This document shows positions 33,456-39,041 of a stretch of 39,041 bases of DNA, in pieces. The stretch covers positions 1 through 39,041 of the IMG/VR virus record IMGVR_UViG_3300047496_000205, one strand, 5' to 3'. Both the position numbers and the translations under genes were made by a program. Within the stretch, counting starts at the first letter, position 1, and the number at the start of each line of letters is the position of its first letter. The notes beneath the pieces were generated by a model that did not search any database, was not told the DNA's origin, and saw only the letters and a program-made list of their open reading frames with translations. This DNA comes from a virus.

Positions 33456-34220
33456 GTGGATTGGTTTAATATTAAAAAAAGACAGGAAAAACGTCACAAA
33501 GAAAAACAACGTGACGTCAAACTTGATTCCAGTAAATCAACGTTTCTGGATGCCGCTCTATTGACGGTATCAGCCGCTCATGATTTAGCAAACTCACTTC
33601 AAGCAAAGCTTACTGATAGTGCCGCACAAATAGCTGAAACGGCTAATATAATGAACGATGCTTTGATAATTTGCGATGCGAATACCGGTAAAATACAAAC
33701 ATTCAATCGAGCAGCAGAAATACTTTTTGGAAAATCATTCGAAGAAGTTAAAGACACCTATGTAGGGGAAATTTTTTCACATAGAGGTTTATCAGCAACG
33801 AGCCTTTGGTCGTTGCTTGATACGCAATTTTTGCGAGGAATACACAAAAATGGATCGATTTTTTATATAAACATCAACCATGCTTCATTAGTTCGATCAG
33901 ATGGTAGCACAATTATGTTGCTAATTATACGAGCATGTAATGATGAAACCGAAAAATGTTCTTTTACGAATAATAGTATAGTCGTAATGCAAAATAATAA
34001 AATTGTGGCAGCTAATCCTTTAGCTACAAACGAATATAAAATGGAAGATATTACGAATGCGTTATGCCATACTAATGAAGGTGAAAATAGTCTAACAGTT
34101 CAAAAAATCAATGGTCATAATGCAAAGATTAACGTAACTTCTAACAAAATATTATGGCACGGAGCTACTGCATATCTCATAACTTTAAAAGATGAATTTA
34201 AGACCAAAGGGTTCGCCTAA
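33456..34220 (+). CDS. PAS-domain protein without an effector domain (254 residues)
   Basis: GTG 33456 with AAAGGATA upstream. The first 25 residues are very basic (KKRQEKRHKEKQRD), followed by a helical segment (residues 30-60). Residues about 62-162 form a PAS domain: IMNDALIICDANTGKIQTFN, RAAEILFGKSFEEVKDTYVG, EIFSHRG, then GSIFYININHASL and LLIIRACND strands. Residues about 172-250 look like a second, degenerate PAS (SIVVMQNNKIVAANPLATNEY). No kinase, cyclase or DNA-binding domain follows. PAS domains sense small molecules or light and mediate protein contacts. It ends the late + operon and overlaps the convergent gene by 23 bases. Function in a phage is unknown. Confidence 0.8.
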   Translation: MDWFNIKKRQEKRHKEKQRDVKLDSSKSTFLDAALLTVSAAHDLANSLQAKLTDSAAQIAETANIMNDALIICDANTGKIQTFNRAAEILFGKSFEEVKDTYVGEIFSHRGLSATSLWSLLDTQFLRGIHKNGSIFYININHASLVRSDGSTIMLLIIRACNDETEKCSFTNNSIVVMQNNKIVAANPLATNEYKMEDITNALCHTNEGENSLTVQKINGHNAKINVTSNKILWHGATAYLITLKDEFKTKGFA

Positions 34221-34911
34221 TAGATACCAAAATTTCTAACATAGATTGATCTTGTTTCTCATAAAATTCTTCGGTATTATTCAATAATTCATATTTAAAT
34301 TTCTGTGATTTAGTAGAAACCATAGAAAATTTTCGTCTTTTTTTATTACCAGTCTCTTCCGATCTATCCCAGAATCTATCATCCTTATATAAATCAAGTC
34401 TCTGTGGACGTTCTGTTGTCCACCAATTATACAATCTTATTATCTTTTTATATTCTTCGACATTATGAGATTGCTCAATATACCATTGAGCCATAACTAA
34501 CCCTTGTTGTTTCCTAATAGATTTTGTAAATTTTTTTCCTTTATTTTCTTTTTTCCAGTCAGAAATATTTTTCCATCCTAAATTTTCAATAAACTTGGTA
34601 AGGATGTTGAAATTTGCATGAAGCATTATTTTTTCTTCATCATGCCATCCAGGCGACAAAGTTTCTTTAAGGTTCAATACATGATATTTTTCTATTGTAC
34701 GAAATTTAACATAATAACCTATTTCTTTGAGTTGGTATAACTTCCTTCTATAGAAAGAAGGAAGTGTCTCTTGTAGAAAATATCTAACTGGATAGCGATG
34801 TATAAAATTATCTCTCCAACGATCCCATAACTCCATTGAGGCTGATGATGGTTTAGCCACCAAAAACCATGCTAAAAATTTTGGTTTTATAATACGGATA
34901 GCTCTATTCAT
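34198..34911 (-). CDS. Conserved hypothetical phage protein (237 residues)
   Basis: ATG 34911 overlaps the stop of the upstream gene by 8 bases. The N-terminus (AIRIIKPKFLAWFLVAKPSS) and PVRYFLQETLPSFYRRKLYQ are notable. The rest is basic, Trp- and Lys-rich and mostly helical (WTTERPQRLDLYKDDRFWD). I have no domain assignment. The positive charge would allow nucleic acid binding. It is the last gene of the replication-side operon. Confidence 0.6.
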   Translation of the reverse strand: MNRAIRIIKPKFLAWFLVAKPSSASMELWDRWRDNFIHRYPVRYFLQETLPSFYRRKLYQLKEIGYYVKFRTIEKYHVLNLKETLSPGWHDEEKIMLHANFNILTKFIENLGWKNISDWKKENKGKKFTKSIRKQQGLVMAQWYIEQSHNVEEYKKIIRLYNWWTTERPQRLDLYKDDRFWDRSEETGNKKRRKFSMVSTKSQKFKYELLNNTEEFYEKQDQSMLEILVSIRRTLWS

Positions 34912-35323
34912 TTACGACTTCAAAATCTAAACCAACGACTGCAAGAGATACTTTTTCCCTATTACTACGAAAATAATCTCTACCACCATCCACAAAAGTT
35001 GTCTTATCTGAACTTACTCTATAATGATGTCGAAATCTACTAAAAATTATTTCACCATCATCTGCTTCAGAACCATACCAAATACCTTCTGCAACGGAGT
35101 GAGCCGAACAAATATATAACTTTCCAACATTCATATATAATCCAAAATAATTACTGTATTCCGGTTTTGGTGGTGTTTCTTGCCAAAATACAGCGACAGG
35201 TTCTTCCCAATATCCGGTTTTAGCTGTTAAACAAAGATCAGCAATGTAAATCGCATTATACGCCGTTTCCGCCCTATTAATGTTGATTGGAACAATCTGC
35301 GAACCTTTGTTAATACGACGCAT
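34904..35323 (-). CDS. Hypothetical phage protein (139 residues)
   Basis: The ATG directly follows the upstream TAA. The sequence is beta-rich with GYWEEPVAVFWQET, YFGLYMNVGKLYICSAHSVA and FSRFRHHYRVSSDKTTF. No catalytic motif is recognised. It is packed between the small helical gene and the 237-residue gene, so it probably belongs to the same operon. Confidence 0.6.
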   Translation of the reverse strand: MRRINKGSQIVPININRAETAYNAIYIADLCLTAKTGYWEEPVAVFWQETPPKPEYSNYFGLYMNVGKLYICSAHSVAEGIWYGSEADDGEIIFSRFRHHYRVSSDKTTFVDGGRDYFRSNREKVSLAVVGLDFEVVNE

Positions 35324-35545
35324 TTAACTAAAATTTCCTCCATCAATCACGATTGAGTCTGACATTACCTTTGTCATAGCATCAATCCTATTGTTGAGCG
35401 AAACGTTTTTTGACAATAATGATGCAATAATTGTTGTCAATTCAAATGCTTCATTAGCCGGAATTCGAAGTTCTTTTGAACCCATTCTTGCAACATTTCT
35501 GGCTTTTATAAGAAAAGAATCTAACACTTCAAAGTTATCGGTCAT
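35324..35545 (-). CDS. Small helical protein (73 residues)
   Basis: ATG 35545 lies 3 bases after the nuclease stop and uses GGAT in that gene's last codons as ribosome site. Predicted helices: DSFLIKARNVARMGSKELRI, then EAFELTTIIASLLSKNV, with a coiled-coil tendency. Such small helical proteins follow replication genes in many T4-like phages. Function unknown. Confidence 0.55.
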   Translation of the reverse strand: MTDNFEVLDSFLIKARNVARMGSKELRIPANEAFELTTIIASLLSKNVSLNNRIDAMTKVMSDSIVIDGGNFS

Positions 35546-35548
35546 ATT

Positions 35549-36775
35549 TTACACATATCCAGATGACAAGTAAACGGCATGATCGCCTGCTTCTTTGGCT
35601 AATGCAACCAAATCATTTTTCTTACAAAACCGCAAGAAATGAATTCCTATATTAGACACTGGTTCTTTTTGAATAGCCTGAATTATTACAGTATCCATCA
35701 AATTTTTAATATTATCTGGTTGTTTAGTCAAATCAATCAACAATTCGTTGAATTTATATTCATCTAATACTCTAACTTCTTTTTTAATTGGATTACCTTC
35801 GGAATCAGTACCAATTAATTTCGTCCATGTTTTAAGCATGAAGTTGTTCCAATTATAACTTTGTGTATTACGATCTGCCCAAGCATCTTGGATACCTGTG
35901 GAATCTTTACTACCTTTATATCGAACACCAGGATAAGAAGAGAACACACTATCTCCTTTATCTCCTCGAATCAATTTTATGAATAAAGCTTTTTTCCACC
36001 AATCAGGTTCTATTTTAAACTCAAAATCTTGCCAATTGTATTCAGTATGAATAAAAGTTTTTTCTACATAATCAGGAATTGTTGCTTTATTTTTAGCTTC
36101 ATTAATTTTGTGAAGGGAAAATCTTTCTTTTTCTTCTTTTATATACTTGTCTTGGTTTTCTTTTTGCTTTATATCATGATTTTTTTTGGCTGCACTCAAA
36201 GTGCTATGAACTTTTATCTTGGCATCTTTGCCTTGTACTTCAAATACCATAGTCTCGCCATCATCATTAGTTATTCCATCACAAGCTATCAAGTAATGGT
36301 CTACGCCATTATAAATGGAGACATTTGGAGCCAATAATTGCACCATATCGCTATCACTCGTTAAAATGATATGATCATCTTTCGGATGAAGTTGTACCCA
36401 TCGGGCAATCCAATCATCGCCTTCGATACCATCACTTTGCAAAACGGTACAATTTGTTCGTTCTGCAACAAAATTAGAAAAATCCTCCATTATAGAAAAA
36501 AATGCTTCATTTTCTTCTCTAACAGATTCATTCAGATTTTCTTCCGCTTGTTTTAATCTTCTTTCGGCTTTATATTGAGGATATACTTCATATCTCCAAC
36601 TTCTACCTTCTAAACAAAGAACAATATGGTTAGCTTGCATGTCTCGATAAATTTTCTTCAAACTTCTAAAGACAATAGTTAGAGCTAAACCTGATTTATC
36701 ATATGCCGTCCCTTTAGTAGCATGACGGCAACGATGGAATAAATTTGCTACATCTACAATGCAGTATTTTGTCAT
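35549..36775 (-). CDS. 5'-3' exonuclease, FEN / T4 RNase H family, with insertion
   Basis: 408 residues against about 305 for T4 RNase H. The PIN/FEN metal-binding motifs are present: D8 in CIVDVANLF, the arch region EGRSWRYEVYPQYKAERR (56-73), GIEGDDW (E118, D120, D121), and ILTSDSDMVQL (D141, D143). The helix-3-turn-helix is KLIRGDKGDSV (268-278). Residues about 172-258 form an extra Lys/Glu-rich segment between PIN core and H3TH. It should remove RNA primers from lagging-strand fragments, working with the clamp and polymerase upstream. Its ribosome site AGGAGAT lies inside a long hairpin (see 36780-36813). Confidence 0.9.
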   Translation of the reverse strand: MTKYCIVDVANLFHRCRHATKGTAYDKSGLALTIVFRSLKKIYRDMQANHIVLCLEGRSWRYEVYPQYKAERRLKQAEENLNESVREENEAFFSIMEDFSNFVAERTNCTVLQSDGIEGDDWIARWVQLHPKDDHIILTSDSDMVQLLAPNVSIYNGVDHYLIACDGITNDDGETMVFEVQGKDAKIKVHSTLSAAKKNHDIKQKENQDKYIKEEKERFSLHKINEAKNKATIPDYVEKTFIHTEYNWQDFEFKIEPDWWKKALFIKLIRGDKGDSVFSSYPGVRYKGSKDSTGIQDAWADRNTQSYNWNNFMLKTWTKLIGTDSEGNPIKKEVRVLDEYKFNELLIDLTKQPDNIKNLMDTVIIQAIQKEPVSNIGIHFLRFCKKNDLVALAKEAGDHAVYLSSGYV

Positions 36776-36779
36776 ATGA

Positions 36780-36813
36780 ATATCTCCTAGCTATTATTTT
36801 AGCCAGGAGATAT
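36780..36813 (-). promoter_or_regulatory. Hairpin enclosing the ribosome site of the nuclease gene
   Basis: On the - strand ATATCTCCT-G-GCTA pairs with TAGC-T-AGGAGATAT around a 6-base loop. This gives 14 continuous pairs, one of them G-U. The 3' arm contains AGGAGAT, the Shine-Dalgarno sequence 5 bases before ATG 36775. Read-through mRNA should therefore hide the ribosome site, as known for T4 genes e, soc and 49. Confidence 0.75.
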
Positions 36814-36829
36814 CATTTAGTCCATAAAA

Positions 36830-37543
36830 TTATGAATATTCCGTGCTATCGCCGTCTTTAAGACGATTGATTACCCGGCGAGAATTGAAGGGAACGGGTT
36901 GCATATCATCAACTACGACGCTTGCTTGAGATCGGCAGACATCAGAAAACCATTGATCTACTATTTGCTCTGAAGTAAATCCAATATATCCATTCAATTT
37001 TAAATAATCGACCCATTGATCATTCCAATCCAATTCAAAAAAAAGTCCGTCGATTCCTTCTTCTGAATTATAACCATGCTCTGTAATACCAACCCATGGC
37101 TCGTTATGGGCAATAGCCATGGTTTTTTCATATTCATTTTTAGTAATTTTTCCGGCCCTATAATCAGCCGTCAACATGGCTGATTGATATTCTATGCTAT
37201 TTTCATCGCTAAACATTCGCTTGGCCATAGCAATATCATAGTCATATTGATCAATTTTCTTATATTTAAGATCAATCTTAAGAATTTCTTCTGGATCAGG
37301 ATTATCTGATAACCTTAACTTATCTATCATATATTCATATTCATCGACCAGATCAAGTTCGAAATCAATTTCCAAATGAGCCTTCTTACGTTCGTTTCCT
37401 TCAAGTTTTATATCAATAAGGCGGCGTCGTAGATCAATTCCATCCAGTTCATAATAAGCCTTCGCTTCATCATAAGCTTTACCGATCAATCCCCATGATC
37501 CTGGCATTAGATTAAAACCTAACCAATTTTTTTTTCTAGACAT
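36830..37543 (-). CDS. Conserved T4-like phage protein with short helical-hairpin repeats (237 residues)
   Basis: ATG 37543 is chosen because the longer TTG start at 37576 runs through the preceding micro-gene. It opens KNWLGFNLMPGSWGLIGKAY, a start I recognise in T4-like phages. The middle contains at least three similar short units: DLVDEYEYMIDKL, LKYKKIDQYDYDIAMAK and YRAGKITKNEYEKTMA. These resemble SHOCT-type helical hairpins (K-G/I-I-EYE). The C-terminus reads GIDGLFFELDWNDQWVDYLK then GFTSEQIVDQWFSDVCR. It lies between the sliding clamp and the nuclease, but its role is not known. Confidence 0.65.
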   Translation of the reverse strand: MSRKKNWLGFNLMPGSWGLIGKAYDEAKAYYELDGIDLRRRLIDIKLEGNERKKAHLEIDFELDLVDEYEYMIDKLRLSDNPDPEEILKIDLKYKKIDQYDYDIAMAKRMFSDENSIEYQSAMLTADYRAGKITKNEYEKTMAIAHNEPWVGITEHGYNSEEGIDGLFFELDWNDQWVDYLKLNGYIGFTSEQIVDQWFSDVCRSQASVVVDDMQPVPFNSRRVINRLKDGDSTEYS

Positions 37544-37598
37544 TATTTCTTTTCCGTTCAAACATAATTGTTGCAAAATCTACTAAATCTTCTTGCAT
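37536..37598 (-). CDS. Micro-gene, 20 residues, before the helical-hairpin protein
   Basis: ATG 37598 has a very good AAGGGAGAT ribosome site. The product is MQEDLVDFATIMFERKRNNV. Its stop overlaps the next start within ATGTCTAG (8-base overlap). It may act as a coupled leader that brings ribosomes to the next gene, whose own site is weak. Confidence 0.5.
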   Translation of the reverse strand: MQEDLVDFATIMFERKRNNV

Positions 37599-37629
37599 AA
37601 TCTCCCTTTATAATTATTGAGAATGTATT

Positions 37630-37668
37630 TAGTAGAGGGAAAGAAACACACGTCCTTTCCCTCTACTA
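37630..37668. other. 14-bp perfect inverted repeat (stem-loop) after the clamp gene
   Basis: TAGTAGAGGGAAAG (37630-37643) and CTTTCCCTCTACTA (37655-37668) pair without mismatch around an 11-base loop. There is no T run on either side, so it is not a standard terminator. It could be an RNA processing or stability element, or a regulatory hairpin in the 188-base gap between two genes. Confidence 0.75.
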
Positions 37669-37676
37669 TTTCGTAA

Positions 37677-37730
37677 TCAGTTAACTGGAGCTAACTGGCT
37701 ACTATCAACTACCCGCGAGTGATAAATCAC
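37677..37730 (-). CDS. Possible 17-residue leader peptide
   Basis: A GTG frame (VIYHSRVVDSSQLAPVN) follows AAAGGGAG on the - strand; the ribosome site is very close to the GTG, which weakens the call. It stops 8 bases before the 14-bp stem-loop, an arrangement like a translated leader ahead of a hairpin. Low confidence. Confidence 0.25.
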   Translation of the reverse strand: MIYHSRVVDSSQLAPVN

Positions 37731-37764
37731 CTCCCTTTTTGGTGCATGCTGAGTAGAGATTTTA

Positions 37765-38511
37765 TTATTTTTCTTTGTTATTGGCTCTTATATAGTATGT
37801 ATATTTCCCCAATTGAGTGTCTACAGACATCGATAAAATCCCTCTATTTGATACCCTAAGAGAATTTACGTTAAAACCAACAAGCCCGAGAACGGTCATA
37901 ACCAAAGAGGTAGGAAATAAAAGGGGAACTTTAACTGTTCCGTTAATGTTTTTTTCCATAGTCATAGATATTCTATGTGTAGAAGAATTTTCGTCACCGA
38001 TAAAAAATTGGCAGTCGCCTTTTATAGTACGAATACCAAATTCCTTACTATCTACATCGGCATACATTTTAATTATCTGTTGTAATTCTGTAATTTTAGA
38101 TTTAGTTGGTTGTATATCTATATCCCAAGCAATAGTTGGAAAAACTGCTTGCACTGGAATTTGACTAGGGTGCATCATCCTAAAATCAGCGTTATTTCCA
38201 GAAACAGGATTTCTAAACTCAAATTGCTCAATCCACTCTGAACCGTCTTTGTCTTCTTTTTTCGTAACCGATATTGAGGCATCGTCGGTTTGATAATTGG
38301 CAAAATTTAACAAACCATAAAGAAGTTTAGTATTCGCCATACCTAACTTTGCATTATAATTGAATAATGGCTGAGATATTACGCCATATACGAAAAGATT
38401 TCCTTCTTTATCATGACATTCAGCAATAGTTTCTCTGTCATTAACAGTTATGCATACTGCTTTACAATCAATAGAAGTCTGCTTGAGAATATCTAACAGA
38501 ATATCTCGCAT
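37765..38511 (-). CDS. Probable DNA polymerase sliding clamp (T4 gp45-like)
   Basis: 248 residues, near the 228 of T4 gp45. ATG 38511 has GGAGAT upstream. The sequence alternates beta strands and helices as in clamps. The C-terminal half has LLFPTSLVMTVLGLVGFNVN followed by SLRVSNRGILSMSVDT and GKYTYYIRA, matching the final strands of phage clamps, where the end reads like S-G---V-T-LG-Y-Y-L. Context is strong: it lies directly downstream of the DNA polymerase gene and upstream of the nuclease. It would form a trimeric ring holding the polymerase on DNA and, in T4, also activates late promoters with gp55 and gp33. Similarity is too low by eye to be certain. Confidence 0.6.
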   Translation of the reverse strand: MRDILLDILKQTSIDCKAVCITVNDRETIAECHDKEGNLFVYGVISQPLFNYNAKLGMANTKLLYGLLNFANYQTDDASISVTKKEDKDGSEWIEQFEFRNPVSGNNADFRMMHPSQIPVQAVFPTIAWDIDIQPTKSKITELQQIIKMYADVDSKEFGIRTIKGDCQFFIGDENSSTHRISMTMEKNINGTVKVPLLFPTSLVMTVLGLVGFNVNSLRVSNRGILSMSVDTQLGKYTYYIRANNKEK

Positions 38512-38600
38512 TTTTTATCTCCAAATTATATTAAAATATTACTCTATTCAGGAGTTAAATCGCAATATCATTGTTGAAAAATTTAAATGATTTGGACGTC

Positions 38601-38672
38601 TCATTTTTTACTCACATTTTTTAACATGACAAAAACAACCAACAATCCAACAAAGAACATTAGATATGTCAT
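38601..38672 (-). CDS. Small hydrophobic peptide (23 residues)
   Basis: ATG 38672 lies 12 bases after the polymerase stop. The product contains MTYLMFFVGLLVVFVMLKNV and ends in SKK, a single membrane helix with a basic tail. The ribosome site is weak. Its TGA overlaps a further 18-codon frame (38548-38604, MRRPNHLNFSTMILRFNS) as ATGA. Together they fill the gap between polymerase and clamp. Either may be chance. Confidence 0.35.
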   Translation of the reverse strand: MTYLMFFVGLLVVFVMLKNVSKK

Positions 38673-38684
38673 ATTTTCGATGAT

Positions 38685-39041
38685 CTACGATGGAAAAATA
38701 AAAAAATCATCGCCCATTTTATCTTTAGTTTTTTCCAAGTCCCAATCCAAAACACCTACCAGATTTTGAAGCTTCATGTCAATGATAGTATGTTCCATCT
38801 CCGCATCATCAAACGGTAGGGACTTAAACCATGATGGTAAATGTGGCTCATCTATTGGATAAGCAACCTCTTTAATTTGCATCAAATTTGGCCGAAGTTT
38901 ACAAACGACAACTTTGGCTCCGTCGCCAATTCTGGAAGAATACCGATCACCATAAGTTTCACACAGTTTATTCCAATTCACTGCTGCTTCTACGTGTGCA
39001 GTTTTTGCCGCTCTTTTCTTAGCATTAGAGTCTAATATATT
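38685..39041 (-). CDS. DNA polymerase, family B, T4 gp43-like, C-terminal end (5' part outside window)
   Basis: The frame is open to the window edge and encodes the last 118 residues. Visible features match the thumb and C-terminus of T4-type polymerases: AKKRAAKTAHVEAAVNWNKL, then GDGAKVVVCKLRPN, EVAYPIDEPHLPSWFKSLPF, and MKLQNLVGVLDWDLEKT. The end DDFFIFPS has the aromatic, acidic form of the clamp-binding tail at the end of T4 gp43 (known of the family; binding here inferred). The clamp gene lies just downstream. Confidence 0.88.
   Translation of the reverse strand, partial: NILDSNAKKRAAKTAHVEAAVNWNKLCETYGDRYSSRIGDGAKVVVCKLRPNLMQIKEVAYPIDEPHLPSWFKSLPFDDAEMEHTIIDMKLQNLVGVLDWDLEKTKDKMGDDFFIFPS

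Noticed and set aside
34741-34764. 9-bp inverted repeat CTTCCTTCT/AGAAGGAAG
   Set aside because: It lies in the middle of the 237-residue coding sequence and follows from its codons; no regulatory position.
1-39041. CRISPR arrays, insertion sequences, integrase or attachment sites
   Set aside because: No regularly spaced repeats, transposase, integrase or flanking target duplications were seen.

Overview
This window looks like part of the genome of a T4-like, contractile-tailed bacteriophage. It is AT-rich, tightly packed with genes and free of ribosomal or metabolic genes. Firm anchors are the C-terminal end of a T4-type family B DNA polymerase at the right edge, a probable sliding clamp, a FEN/RNase H-type 5'-3' nuclease, a gp25-type and a gp6-type baseplate wedge protein, very large baseplate/fibre proteins, a UvrD-like helicase, a tRNA-Arg(UCU) and a free-standing homing endonuclease. 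Promoter boxes close to TATAAATA, the T4 late consensus, lie in front of the structural genes. The host cannot be named from the sequence; a Gram-negative bacterium is likely.

Layout. Positions 1-820 (+): two tandem fibre-tip proteins, the first cut by the window edge. Positions 817-6372 (-): a homing endonuclease, a conserved virion-type protein, a 47-residue apparent truncated relative, and a 976-residue structural protein. Positions 6407-16516 (-): one 3369-residue baseplate/fibre protein with five Ig-like repeats and a glycine-rich adhesin-like segment. Positions 16564-17754: two small + strand genes, then about 500 bases of gene fragments with an orphan early promoter. Positions 17755-21521 (-): gp6-like and gp25-like wedge genes. 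Positions 21625-23825 (+): helicase and three small genes, probably early. Positions 23780-27011 (-): a coiled-coil fibre protein and an Ig-repeat structural protein. Positions 27043-29907 (-): about a dozen tiny genes and the tRNA. Positions 29912-31180 (-): a complete M16-family zinc protease. Positions 31260-34220 (+): a late operon ending in a membrane peptide and a PAS protein. Positions 34198-39041 (-): replication genes with conserved unknowns.

How it works together. Two promoter classes are visible. Sigma70-like promoters (TTGACA or similar, 16-18 bases, TATAAG or similar) drive small, often GC-richer genes, the helicase and the protease, which fits early expression. TATAAATA-like boxes precede structural genes, and in at least six cases lie only 4-6 bases before the start codon, so late mRNAs may begin at or within a base or two of the start codon (leaderless). 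The polymerase, clamp and nuclease form a replication cluster whose nuclease ribosome site is buried in a 14-bp hairpin.

The most unusual points are the apparently leaderless late promoters, the intact M16 protease under an early promoter, the PAS-domain protein, the multi-domain 3369-residue protein, the hairpin over the nuclease ribosome site, and the runs of overlapping micro-genes.
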